Notes: a model not told the origin generated them from the letters alone. Shown: positions 1-6,849, counted from the first letter of the stretch. The stretch is 6,883 nt of DNA from Alistipes sp. (GCA_017391435.1 JAFOYS010000338.1:1-6883), one strand, 5' to 3'. Translations and numbers: made by a program.

Positions 1-3000
1 CCCTATCTGCTGCGACCATTACCCTATCTGGGCGCTTTGTCTTTGCCCCTTTGGTAATAATTGCGCTCTCGGTATAGACCTCATCCCAGATATCTGAGAA
101 CCACTCCTCAACCATCGGATTGCTAAACATAGCATCTATCTGCTCAAGGAGCTCATTAGCCTCTGCCTGATCAATAACCATATTGTTTGACAGCTGCTTG
201 ATTGCTCTCTCTATATCCTCACGGGTAGTGGCACGCTCCATTATGCCGTGCAGAACAATTCCCTCCTGGCGTGGAGAGATAGCTCCGCCCTTACGAGCCT
301 CAATAAACCTTGATGATGAGAGTTTCAGACTCATCTTAAACGGTGACATTGTGCAATCATCAAACTCGACAGTTCCCTGCTCTGCCTCTGTAGGGTTAAT
401 CACCGAGTCAAATGTTCCATACTGATAGACTATGTCAGATGTTGTGTCAACCTCTCCGTTCTCATTGCACTTTGGCTTCATACCCAGCGCCTTGTATATC
501 AGATGGCCTACAGTTGTATCCTTATCCTCCCTCTCATTACTCATCGGTGCAGGGAAGAAGATATGCAGCTGCTCTTTTGGTCGTGTAAAGGCCACATAGA
601 GTAGGTTTATTGAATCTACATAGTTATAGACCATATCGCGATAGTACCCCTCTGAGAATATCGAATTGCGAGCAACCGAGTTAGCCACAACAGGGAAGCG
701 TATATCTGTATCCAACTTGTCACTCTTCATTGGCTGTGTCCAGATTGTTGACGGGTTGCTTAACGACTCATTCAAATTCCAGGTGCAGTATGGAATTATG
801 ACAACCTTATTCTCAAGACCTTTAGACTTGTGAATTGTCATAATCTCAATAGCGTTGACATCCTTATCTACAGAGACCGACTTCTCGCCACCCTTCTCAT
901 TCCACCAAGAGACAAAGAGCGACAGGTCTGCAACCTTATTGGCGCAGAACTTTACAATCTGCTCGTGGAAGGCATCTGCATATACTGTCTGACCCTTGAA
1001 CTGCTCTGGGTAGCGAACCATTATCTGCATATAGGCCTGCTCAGGCGAGAGCATTCTGATATGGTCAAAAAAGGCAATCTCCTCGGCTGTTGGTGTGTGG
1101 TAGAGGTCAAAGTTATGACAGAATTTGTTGTACATAGCAAGGCTGACAGTATCTTTTCTATCTACAGCATACTTCATCACCGCAAGGGCAAACATCACAA
1201 CCACTGAGCTATTTATCTTCAGCGCCTCTTGAGTCATAATACCAAAGCGCATTGACTCATCCTGCGCTCCCGCCTCAAGAAGTAGCGAGGCTATCTTGCC
1301 GGCGTGATCTTTCTTACGAACAAGTATTGTAATATCGCAAGGTTTGTACCCCTTCTCATAGACCAGAGTCCTGATAAGCCCAACAATATCTGGCTCTTTC
1401 TCTCTGTGTGCTGTAACCGAGACATAGCCCGTACGATGTGGCTTGCGCTTGGCATTCTGCTTAAGCAGAGGCCAGCTATATGCATCTCCAACTGCGTTGT
1501 AGAGCTCAGAGTAGAGCTCATTGGTTATATGCGACTTCTTAAGGGCCTGAGTCAGCATACCATTAAGAGAGTTGTTAAGACGCCTTGTTGCAAGACTTAT
1601 CGCGACATTATTGAACCTAACGACATTTGGCTGACTGCGATAGTTATCCTCCAGATTACTCAGCATAACTGCAGAGCGACCCTCCGAGAGCTCTACTGGA
1701 GCCTTAACACCGAGAATATTCCAGTCACTACCACGGAAACGATATATAGACTGCTTGATATCACCCACAAGTAGCACCGCTACATCCTCACTCTGCGAGA
1801 TTGCATTGCGAAGCATCGGCAGAAAGTTCTGCCACTCCATAAGCGAGGTGTCCTGGAACTCGTCAATCATAAACTTATCAAAGACATTGCCCACCTTCTC
1901 GTAGATAAACGGTGCATCGCTCGGCTCACGAACAAACTGCGCTATAGTGTGCTTTGTCTGCGCCAGCAGCATAGTGTTCTGATCCTTACAGATCTCTGCC
2001 ACCTTCTTATAGAGGTCATACATCAGCGCAAAACTACGATAGTTTCTTGAGAGCAACGAGATGCTGTTGTTTAGATACAGCACCTTGTCGTATTCATCCA
2101 CAACTCGTGCCACTAACGGCTGCAGCTGAGCTGCCAACTCATAGGCACCTGCATCTCCCTTTCTATCCTTTGAAAACCACTCTGATAGATCATCATTCTG
2201 ATGAGCTAAGAATGGATTTGAGGGGCCTTCGATTTTCCTATTAGAGCGAGCAATCTTCTCAAAGTGTTTAGTAAAGTCTCTTTTAAATGTATGGTGGCAA
2301 TACCCCGCATCAGATATCATCTGCAACGCTCGAGTGCCAATATTGATATACTCATCCACAAACTTTTGGGCAGCGGCGGTATAATCTGTGACCATCTTCT
2401 CCAGCTGTTCCTTATCAATCTCACGGTCAATAGCGTTTCGTGCCTGCTCGCCAAATAGCTCATCCTTGAGGCTTAAAAGCACTCGCTTGATGTTCCACTG
2501 ACTACCAATCTCAATATTCTCCTCAGCAAGACTCTCTAACCACTGCTGCAGCGAGGTATCCTTCTCCACCTGCTCAATAAGCATATCTACACCCCTCTGC
2601 ACTAACGGTGCGGTATCAAGCTCAATAGCATAGTCCATATCTATATTGAGCTCCTTTGCAAAGGCTCGCACAATACGCTGAAAGAATGTATCATTTGTAA
2701 GTATCGAGAATCGAGAGTAGTCGTGCAGTATGGCACTTCTAACCATCATTGCACGCTTACGAAGCACCGGCTCTGGGAGTGCAGTCTTCTCGAGCAAAAT
2801 GGTCAAAAACTCGCACGGTTCTCCTGTTGCAAGATTATTTATCTGCGTAAGAATACGCGTCTTCATCTCCTCAGTAGCCTTATTGGTAAAGGTTACCGCC
2901 AGAATTGTGCGGTATATATTGGGATTAAAATCCTCATCACTCTGCCCAGGCTGATTGCGTAAAGTGTTGTAAATATACTCGCAGGCAAGCGAAAAAGTCT

Positions 3001-3058
3001 TACCTGAACCCGCACTGGCCTTGAGTATTCTTGCCTTATAATTTTGATTAGTAGCCAT
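1..3058 (-). CDS. UvrD/RecB-family ATP-dependent helicase-nuclease (AddA/RecB-like), C-terminus cut by window edge
   Basis: An SF1 DNA helicase with a RecB-type nuclease tail, expected to unwind and resect double-strand DNA ends for homologous recombination in the cytoplasm. The frame is open for 1,019 codons with no stop or frameshift. Helicase motifs appear in order: Walker A ASAGSGKT (residues 14-21), motif Ia VTFTNKATEEM (55-65), Walker B DEFQDT (399-404), motif III GDIKQSIYRFRG (432-443), motif IV NYRS (472-475), motif V TIHKSKGLE (741-749) and motif VI LLYVAFTRPKE (819-829). The nuclease domain begins with H937 and E941 (VLHGIMERA) and RPDRVM (1009-1014), whose D1011 matches the first acidic residue of PD-(D/E)XK. 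The following D-x-K motif lies beyond base 1. The start is secure because Walker A sits 13 residues in, as in the family, and the next Met is residue 65. Bacteroidota relatives are usually about 1,050-1,100 residues and often lie beside an AddB-like nuclease gene; that partner is not visible here. Confidence 0.93.
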   Translation of the reverse strand, partial: MATNQNYKARILKASAGSGKTFSLACEYIYNTLRNQPGQSDEDFNPNIYRTILAVTFTNKATEEMKTRILTQINNLATGEPCEFLTILLEKTALPEPVLRKRAMMVRSAILHDYSRFSILTNDTFFQRIVRAFAKELNIDMDYAIELDTAPLVQRGVDMLIEQVEKDTSLQQWLESLAEENIEIGSQWNIKRVLLSLKDELFGEQARNAIDREIDKEQLEKMVTDYTAAAQKFVDEYINIGTRALQMISDAGYCHHTFKRDFTKHFEKIARSNRKIEGPSNPFLAHQNDDLSEWFSKDRKGDAGAYELAAQLQPLVARVVDEYDKVLYLNNSISLLSRNYRSFALMYDLYKKVAEICKDQNTMLLAQTKHTIAQFVREPSDAPFIYEKVGNVFDKFMIDEFQDTSLMEWQNFLPMLRNAISQSEDVAVLLVGDIKQSIYRFRGSDWNILGVKAPVELSEGRSAVMLSNLEDNYRSQPNVVRFNNVAISLATRRLNNSLNGMLTQALKKSHITNELYSELYNAVGDAYSWPLLKQNAKRKPHRTGYVSVTAHREKEPDIVGLIRTLVYEKGYKPCDITILVRKKDHAGKIASLLLEAGAQDESMRFGIMTQEALKINSSVVVMFALAVMKYAVDRKDTVSLAMYNKFCHNFDLYHTPTAEEIAFFDHIRMLSPEQAYMQIMVRYPEQFKGQTVYADAFHEQIVKFCANKVADLSLFVSWWNEKGGEKSVSVDKDVNAIEIMTIHKSKGLENKVVIIPYCTWNLNESLSNPSTIWTQPMKSDKLDTDIRFPVVANSVARNSIFSEGYYRDMVYNYVDSINLLYVAFTRPKEQLHIFFPAPMSNEREDKDTTVGHLIYKALGMKPKCNENGEVDTTSDIVYQYGTFDSVINPTEAEQGTVEFDDCTMSPFKMSLKLSSSRFIEARKGGAISPRQEGIVLHGIMERATTREDIERAIKQLSNNMVIDQAEANELLEQIDAMFSNPMVEEWFSDIWDEVYTESAIITKGAKTKRPDRVMVAADR

Positions 3059-3061
3059 AAC

Positions 3062-3119
3062 GGTGTAAAGGTAAGAAAATTTTATGTGAATAACAAATTT
3101 TAGCTACTCGTTTTACACC
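3062..3119. repeat. 8-bp inverted repeat in the divergent control region
   Basis: GGTGTAAA at 3062-3069 is exactly matched by TTTACACC at 3112-3119, with 42 bp between the arms. The left arm overlaps the candidate -7 element and start site of the helicase gene. The right arm lies 54 bp before the YtxH-type gene. It could be a pair of half-sites for a regulator, or chance: arms of this length are short. The rest of 3059-3172 is A/T-rich, and no convincing promoter for the plus-strand operon could be found in it. Confidence 0.4.
3066..3097 (-). promoter_or_regulatory. candidate promoter of the helicase gene, giving a nearly leaderless mRNA
   Basis: On the minus strand, TTTG (3094-3097) is followed by exactly 20 bp and then TACCTTTA (3066-3073), a 7-of-8 match to the Bacteroidota -7 element TAnnTTTG. 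Transcription would begin about 3059-3061, only 0-3 bases before the ATG at 3058. A second TA-rich site, TAAAATTTG (3094-3102), has one extra spacer base and no matching upstream element, so it is less likely. Assigned from consensus only. Confidence 0.4.
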
Positions 3120-3172
3120 TCTTTGGCCTACAGTTTGCACGCTACTGGCTGAACCTTTTAATTGAAAAAATT

Positions 3173-3373
3173 ATGAAACAGAGTGGACTTTGTATTGTAT
3201 CCCTGCTGGGCGGGGCGTTGATGGGTGCAGCTATTGCGATGCTTGTAACCCCAAAGAGTGGTCGTCAGATGCGCGAGCAGATTCGTGACTTTATTGACGA
3301 AGAGCTTGAGAAGATCCGTTGCAAGTGCTCGGACGGCGGCTGCGATACTCACACTTCAGAGGCTATAAAGTAG
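3173..3373 (+). CDS. YtxH-type small membrane-associated protein with Cys-rich tail
   Basis: A 66-residue protein of the YtxH type. It has a glycine- and alanine-rich hydrophobic helix at residues 6-25, followed directly by the family hallmark TPKSGRQMREQI (26-37) and a charged helix (38-49). Family members are small, anchored in the inner membrane by the N-terminal helix and often stress-associated, but their biochemical role is not established. The tail is unusual: C50, C52 and C57 form a CXCX4C cluster that I do not associate with the family. The ATG at 3173 follows an A-rich stretch (TTGAAAAAATT), typical of Bacteroidota starts without a Shine-Dalgarno site. The stop codon is 4 bp before the next ATG, so the two genes are probably co-transcribed. 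Confidence 0.8.
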   Translation: MKQSGLCIVSLLGGALMGAAIAMLVTPKSGRQMREQIRDFIDEELEKIRCKCSDGGCDTHTSEAIK

Positions 3374-3377
3374 CGCT

Positions 3378-3695
3378 ATGAGAGGCAACAGACCCCTATT
3401 CCTGCCGCTCGCAATAATGGTAGTCTGCACAATTATTGCATCACTACTCTTTGTCGGTGCTTTTATTGCGTGGTTAGCAGAGCTCTTCGGCTCGTTAAAG
3501 CTCCCCTGTCTTATTGTAGGGGCATTTATGGCAATTATCGCCGCCACAGTCTACTCAGTAACGCTAAAGAGTTACTTCAGCCAGATTGAGAATGAGCTGA
3601 GTGTTGTATACACCGTAGCGCGCACTGTTCGCAGTTGGATTAACTTGGCAGCGACAGTTATAGGGGTAAAAGAGAGTGAGGATGCTGAAAATTAG
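3378..3695 (+). CDS. small two-helix membrane protein, holin-superfamily-like, partner of YtxH-type gene
   Basis: A 105-residue protein with two hydrophobic stretches, about residues 8-36 and 43-63. A predicted amphipathic region follows (67-95), and the end is acidic (KESEDAEN). The hairpin-like two-helix layout and the position directly after a YtxH gene resemble the small proteins annotated as phage holin family in Bacteroidota, where such a pair is common. That name reflects fold similarity, and there is no phage context here. The function is unknown; a role in the envelope with the YtxH protein is inferred from the 4-bp spacing. I cannot identify a specific motif, so the family assignment is tentative, although the reading frame itself is convincing. 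Its last codons and stop lie inside the terminator hairpin at 3676-3704. Confidence 0.72.
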   Translation: MRGNRPLFLPLAIMVVCTIIASLLFVGAFIAWLAELFGSLKLPCLIVGAFMAIIAATVYSVTLKSYFSQIENELSVVYTVARTVRSWINLAATVIGVKESEDAEN

Positions 3696-3710
3696 CACCC
3701 TCACCCTTTT
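3676..3710. terminator. bidirectional terminator between the YtxH operon and dsbD
   Basis: The arms GTGAGG-A-TGCT (3676-3686) and AGCA-C-CCTCAC (3694-3704) enclose a 7-base loop. Read on the plus strand, the stem has one A/C mismatch and is followed by CCTTTT (to 3710). Read on the minus strand, the mismatch becomes a G-U pair, giving a continuous 11-bp stem followed by TCTCTTTTA, so it is the better terminator for dsbD. It overlaps the stop codon of the small membrane protein gene. Confidence 0.7.
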
Positions 3711-3726
3711 AGACTGTTGTCAGCCG

Positions 3727-5703
3727 TTACTTCTTATACTCCTCTACACCCTTGCGGAGGAACTCAACAAACTGAGCCGCATCAAGGTTGTAACCACGAG
3801 GCTCAACAAGCACCTTCTCGTTCTTACCCTGAAGAACATAGTATGGCTGAGCGTTTACACCAAAGCGAGTCAGAGCGTAGTGTGCATTGACCTTACCCAG
3901 GCTCTTAAGCACAGTGCCATTCTCTGTTGTTACCCACTCGCTCTGCGGTAGAGTCATCTTATCGTCAGTATAGAGCGCGCAGATAACATACTCATTGCTA
4001 AGTATCTCAAGCACAGCAGGGTCGCTCCATACGCGCGCCTCCATCTCACGGCAGTTTACACATCCGTGACCTGTAAAGTCAATAAAGATTGGCTTATCAA
4101 CCTTTGCCGCATACTGCTCTGCCTGCTCAAGGTCAAAAAATCCCTGAAGGCCGTGTGGCAGGTGAAGCACATCGCCATACTTTACATCCTGAGTAGACGC
4201 ACTTGGTTGCGCTACAACACCCTTATTGGGAGTAAGGTCAAAGTCGAGAGTTGCCTGTGGAGGCAGGTAGCCTGAGAGCTTCTCAAGTGGTGCACCCCAC
4301 ATACCTGGGATAAGGTAGACAACAAACGAGAATACAGCCACAGCAAGAGCCAAACGGGTCACTGTAAGGTGCTTCATCTCGCTGTCGTGAGCAAAGCGAA
4401 TCTTACCAAGAAGGTAGAAGCCCAGAAGGGTAAATACCACAATCCAGATTGCCAGATATACCTCACGGTCAAGGATACCCCAGTGGTAAACCTGATCTGC
4501 TACGCTGAGGAACTTAAAGCCCAAAGCTACCTCGACAAAACCCAACACAACCTTCACTGAGTTGAGCCAGCCACCACTCTTTGGAAGCTTCTTGAGCACA
4601 GATGGGAAGAAGGCAAAGATTGTAAATGGCAGTGCGAAGGTTATTGAGAAGGCGAGCATAGTGACAATTGGGTTCCAGAACTCACCAGCGGTAGACTTGA
4701 TAAGCACCGAGCCGATAATAGGGCCGGTACAAGAGAACGACACAAGCACAAGTGTGAGCGCCATAAAGAAGATACCAGCAATACCACCCTTCTCACTATT
4801 CTCGTCACTCTTATTAACCAACCAAGATGGCAGGGTAATATCAAACGCACCGAAGAACGATGCCGCAAAGACCATAAAGACGATAAAGAAGATGATATTT
4901 GGAATCCAGTGTGTTGCAAGCCACTGGAAGATATCAGCCGTAACAGCACCACCACCTACAAGGCGTGTGATAACGATAATCGCTGCGATAGGGAGCGTAT
5001 AGAGCAGAACGATAAAGAATCCGTAGAGCGCCGCATTAATTCGTCCCTTTGTAGGCGAACCACTACCCTTCATAAAGAAAGATACTGTCATCGGAATCAT
5101 CGGGAAGACGCAAGGAGTCACAAGCGCCGCAAGACCCCAGATAATAGCCTCCAGAATCATTGCCCACAGATTACCACTGCCAGCAGCATCCTTAACAGCC
5201 TTAACCTCAGCCACTGGAGCTTGCTCTGCAGCAGCCTGCTCTACAACTGGAGCCTGCTCTGCAGCAGTGACATCACCCACCTGAATCTCAATCTTCTCAT
5301 CAATTGGGCTCAGACAACTACCCTCTTTACAAGCCTGATAGCTAACCGCTGCCGTCAATACAGCACCAGCGCCCTCAAGCTTTACATTCTGCTCAAAAAT
5401 AGCCCTCTTCTCATACTCACCATACGAGCCAAAGAACTCATCCTGAACAGGTTTTGCAGTAGACAGCGCACGAGTCTCACCCTCAAGAGTTACACCCTCT
5501 GGCAGAGTAAATGTAATTGCCGTAGGGGTAAATTGATGGGTCGCATCATAGATGTGCCAACCATCCTCAATCTCAGCAGTTAGGACAATGGTATAACCAC
5601 CATTGCCGTTATCCTTAACCTTGCTCTTCCACTCAACCGGACTCTCCTGAGCCAAAGCTGTAAAAGAGACAAGTGCAAGGAGTGTAAATAGAATTTTTCG
5701 CAT
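3727..5703 (-). CDS. dsbD: thiol:disulfide interchange protein DsbD
   Basis: An inner-membrane disulfide reductase that carries electrons from cytoplasmic thioredoxin across the membrane to periplasmic thiol proteins. The 658 residues show all three DsbD parts. A signal peptide (1-18, ending ALA|QE) is followed by the N-terminal immunoglobulin-like domain, with C125 and C130 in YQACKEGSC. A membrane domain follows (about 178-468, roughly eight helices) with C198 in VTPCVFP and C325 in SFSCTGP. The C-terminal thioredoxin-like domain has CVNC (548-551) and a likely cis-proline at P620. All six expected redox cysteines are present, so the protein should be active. The spacing of the first pair is CX4C; E. 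coli DsbD has CX5C. A linker (146-170) contains AAEQAPV twice. The gene stands alone, convergent with the YtxH operon and divergent from the AraC-type regulator, behind a good promoter. The ATG is fixed by the signal peptide. Confidence 0.96.
   Translation of the reverse strand: MRKILFTLLALVSFTALAQESPVEWKSKVKDNGNGGYTIVLTAEIEDGWHIYDATHQFTPTAITFTLPEGVTLEGETRALSTAKPVQDEFFGSYGEYEKRAIFEQNVKLEGAGAVLTAAVSYQACKEGSCLSPIDEKIEIQVGDVTAAEQAPVVEQAAAEQAPVAEVKAVKDAAGSGNLWAMILEAIIWGLAALVTPCVFPMIPMTVSFFMKGSGSPTKGRINAALYGFFIVLLYTLPIAAIIVITRLVGGGAVTADIFQWLATHWIPNIIFFIVFMVFAASFFGAFDITLPSWLVNKSDENSEKGGIAGIFFMALTLVLVSFSCTGPIIGSVLIKSTAGEFWNPIVTMLAFSITFALPFTIFAFFPSVLKKLPKSGGWLNSVKVVLGFVEVALGFKFLSVADQVYHWGILDREVYLAIWIVVFTLLGFYLLGKIRFAHDSEMKHLTVTRLALAVAVFSFVVYLIPGMWGAPLEKLSGYLPPQATLDFDLTPNKGVVAQPSASTQDVKYGDVLHLPHGLQGFFDLEQAEQYAAKVDKPIFIDFTGHGCVNCREMEARVWSDPAVLEILSNEYVICALYTDDKMTLPQSEWVTTENGTVLKSLGKVNAHYALTRFGVNAQPYYVLQGKNEKVLVEPRGYNLDAAQFVEFLRKGVEEYKK
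5213..5267. repeat. tandem 22-bp direct repeat in the dsbD linker
   Basis: Bases 5213-5234 and 5246-5267 match at 21 of 22 positions (T5221 versus C5254), with a period of 33 bp, which is 11 codons. It encodes the two AAEQAPV copies in the flexible Ala/Glu/Pro linker between the N-terminal domain and the membrane domain of DsbD. The period is a whole number of codons, so gain or loss of a copy would keep the frame. Confidence 0.8.
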
Positions 5704-5743
5704 AAACTTATTTTTTTGTGTTATTTATACAATATTTAGCCCG

Positions 5744-5774
5744 CAAATTTAGTTATAATTTTCAAAAAGTGCAA
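5744..5774 (-). promoter_or_regulatory. dsbD promoter (Bacteroidota -33/-7 type)
   Basis: On the minus strand, TTG (5772-5774, within GTTG) is followed by 20 bp and a perfect TAnnTTTG element, TAAATTTG (5744-5751). Transcription should start near 5737-5740, giving a leader of about 35 bases. That leader is A-rich just before the ATG (CACAAAAAAATAAGTTT), in keeping with Bacteroidota initiation without Shine-Dalgarno pairing. Confidence 0.72.
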
Positions 5775-5854
5775 CACCAACAGATAGATACGAGATTAAC
5801 AAGATAAAATATCAAGTCTCTAAATGTTCAATATGTCGCATTTTATCCAAAAAG

Positions 5855-5886
5855 TTTGGGAATATCCGAAATAATACAGAATTTTG
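5855..5886 (+). promoter_or_regulatory. candidate promoter of the AraC-type regulator
   Basis: TTTG (5855-5858), a 20-bp spacer, then GAATTTTG (5879-5886), which matches TAnnTTTG except for the first base. It would place the start site near 5891-5893, inside the palindrome at 5890-5901, with a leader of about 12-14 bases. The rest of the 201-bp gap to dsbD is A/T-rich and holds no other clear element apart from a short GATA-AAA-TATC dyad near 5803-5813. Confidence 0.35.
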
Positions 5887-5889
5887 TGT

Positions 5890-5901
5890 AAACAATTGTT
5901 T
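5890..5901. promoter_or_regulatory. 12-bp perfect palindrome before the regulator start, possible operator
   Basis: AAACAATTGTTT reads the same on both strands and ends three bases before the ATG at 5905. It lies where the start site of the candidate promoter would fall, so a protein bound here could block transcription. The link to autoregulation is inference. AraC-type proteins more often bind direct repeats, so a different regulator, or chance in A/T-rich DNA, is possible. Confidence 0.35.
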
Positions 5902-5904
5902 GAT

Positions 5905-6825
5905 ATGGCAAATAATACCCTTTTTCCGTATAGAATCGACCACCTACATCAGCAGCAGGGGATTGATTATTTAGCTTGCAAAAATGCAGCACTTATTCAC
6001 ATCCATTCACTTGACGAGCATATTGGCAAGGAGATGAAGCACCCTGCCAAGATGAATGGCATCTTTGCGATGTTATGTACCAGAGGTAGCGTTACCCTCT
6101 CTGTACATATGAAGGACTTTACACTCACTGAGAGTACCATTCTTGTGGCGCCGACATCTGTCGTAACTTTCCGCGAGTGCAAAGACTGCGAGCTATACAT
6201 AGCCACATTTAACAGCGACTTTGCTTCAGAGATGAATATAGACCTCAAACTAATTATGCCTATCATCTCGTCGCTACACTCACAATCTATTGTACACCAT
6301 ATAAATAATAGTGAGCACATTGAGTCGCTTCGCCGCTCATTTGATGCACTGAACAAAGAGTTCTCGCAGTGCGACGATAAGTGCCAAAATAGCCTACAAT
6401 TTAGAGAGATGGCCCTAAGGCATATGTATGCAAGTGTTATCTATCGACTATGCGAATTTATCACCACATCGCACTCTCTTGACGCCGTAATTACGCAGAA
6501 GGATCGCAGTAGCGACTACTTCAGACAGCTAATCAACCTACTTCACGAGTTCTACAAGACTGAGCGCAGTGTTGAATTTTATGCAAACAAAATGAATCTA
6601 ACACCCAAACATCTTTCACGAGTTGTGCGAAATTATTCTGGTAAAAGTGTGCACCAATGGATAGACGATTTTGTGGTGCTTGAGATAAAAAATCTGCTGA
6701 AATATTCAGACCTGTCAATACAGCAAATATCCTATGAACTCAACTTCCCAAATCCGTCGTTTATGGGCCAATATTTCAAGAGAATTACAGGCAAAACACC
6801 AGGCGAATATCGCAAGGAAATGTAA
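5905..6825 (+). CDS. AraC-family transcriptional regulator with Cys-rich sensor domain
   Basis: A 306-residue DNA-binding regulator. Residues 1 to about 195 form a sensor region that resembles the cupin-like domain of AraC proteins (beta-rich, GSVTLSVHMKDFTL near 61-74). The C-terminal ~95 residues form the paired helix-turn-helix domain: first HTH about 222-246 (SVEFYANKMNLTPKHLSRVV), second about 271-303, ending in FKRITGKTPGEYR, a typical AraC signature. All seven cysteines (25, 58, 92, 95, 156, 160, 183) are in the sensor half, including CKDC (92-95) and CDDKC (156-160). The ligand is unknown. The ATG at 5905 is chosen; the frame extends to a TTG at 5884, but that would translate the palindrome, and the added residues (CKQLFD) look like leader sequence. 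It is divergent from dsbD with 201 bp between the starts, so control of dsbD and of itself is plausible. Confidence 0.9.
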   Translation: MANNTLFPYRIDHLHQQQGIDYLACKNAALIHIHSLDEHIGKEMKHPAKMNGIFAMLCTRGSVTLSVHMKDFTLTESTILVAPTSVVTFRECKDCELYIATFNSDFASEMNIDLKLIMPIISSLHSQSIVHHINNSEHIESLRRSFDALNKEFSQCDDKCQNSLQFREMALRHMYASVIYRLCEFITTSHSLDAVITQKDRSSDYFRQLINLLHEFYKTERSVEFYANKMNLTPKHLSRVVRNYSGKSVHQWIDDFVVLEIKNLLKYSDLSIQQISYELNFPNPSFMGQYFKRITGKTPGEYRKEM

Positions 6826-6849
6826 CTAAAATTGACAAAAATAGAGAGG

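Noticed and set aside
1304..1774. A 156-codon plus-strand frame
   Set aside because: It is antisense to the helicase between motifs III and V, and its translation shows no domain.
3129..3137. TACAGTTTG as a -7 element for the YtxH operon
   Set aside because: It has one base too many between TA and TTTG, and there is no TTTG or TTG 19-21 bp upstream.
3378..3695. A prophage remnant, suggested by the holin-like two-helix protein
   Set aside because: No lysin, structural, integrase or attachment-site sequence is nearby, and the gene is in an operon with a YtxH-type gene among housekeeping genes.
3676..3951. A 91-codon plus-strand frame running from the end of the membrane protein gene into dsbD
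   Set aside because: It overlaps the C-terminal thioredoxin domain of DsbD in antisense and crosses the terminator hairpin.
4562..5002. A 146-codon plus-strand frame antisense to dsbD
   Set aside because: It is the mirror of the DsbD membrane segments; no start context, no family resemblance, and dsbD itself is unambiguous.
4909..5583. A 224-codon open frame on the plus strand, antisense to dsbD
   Set aside because: It lies wholly inside dsbD, and its product is rich in Ser, Arg, Asn and Leu with no recognisable domain, as expected from the codon bias of the opposite strand.
5884..5904. A TTG start extending the AraC-type regulator by seven codons
   Set aside because: The ATG at 5905 is a better start, and the extension would place the palindrome and the likely transcription start inside the coding region.
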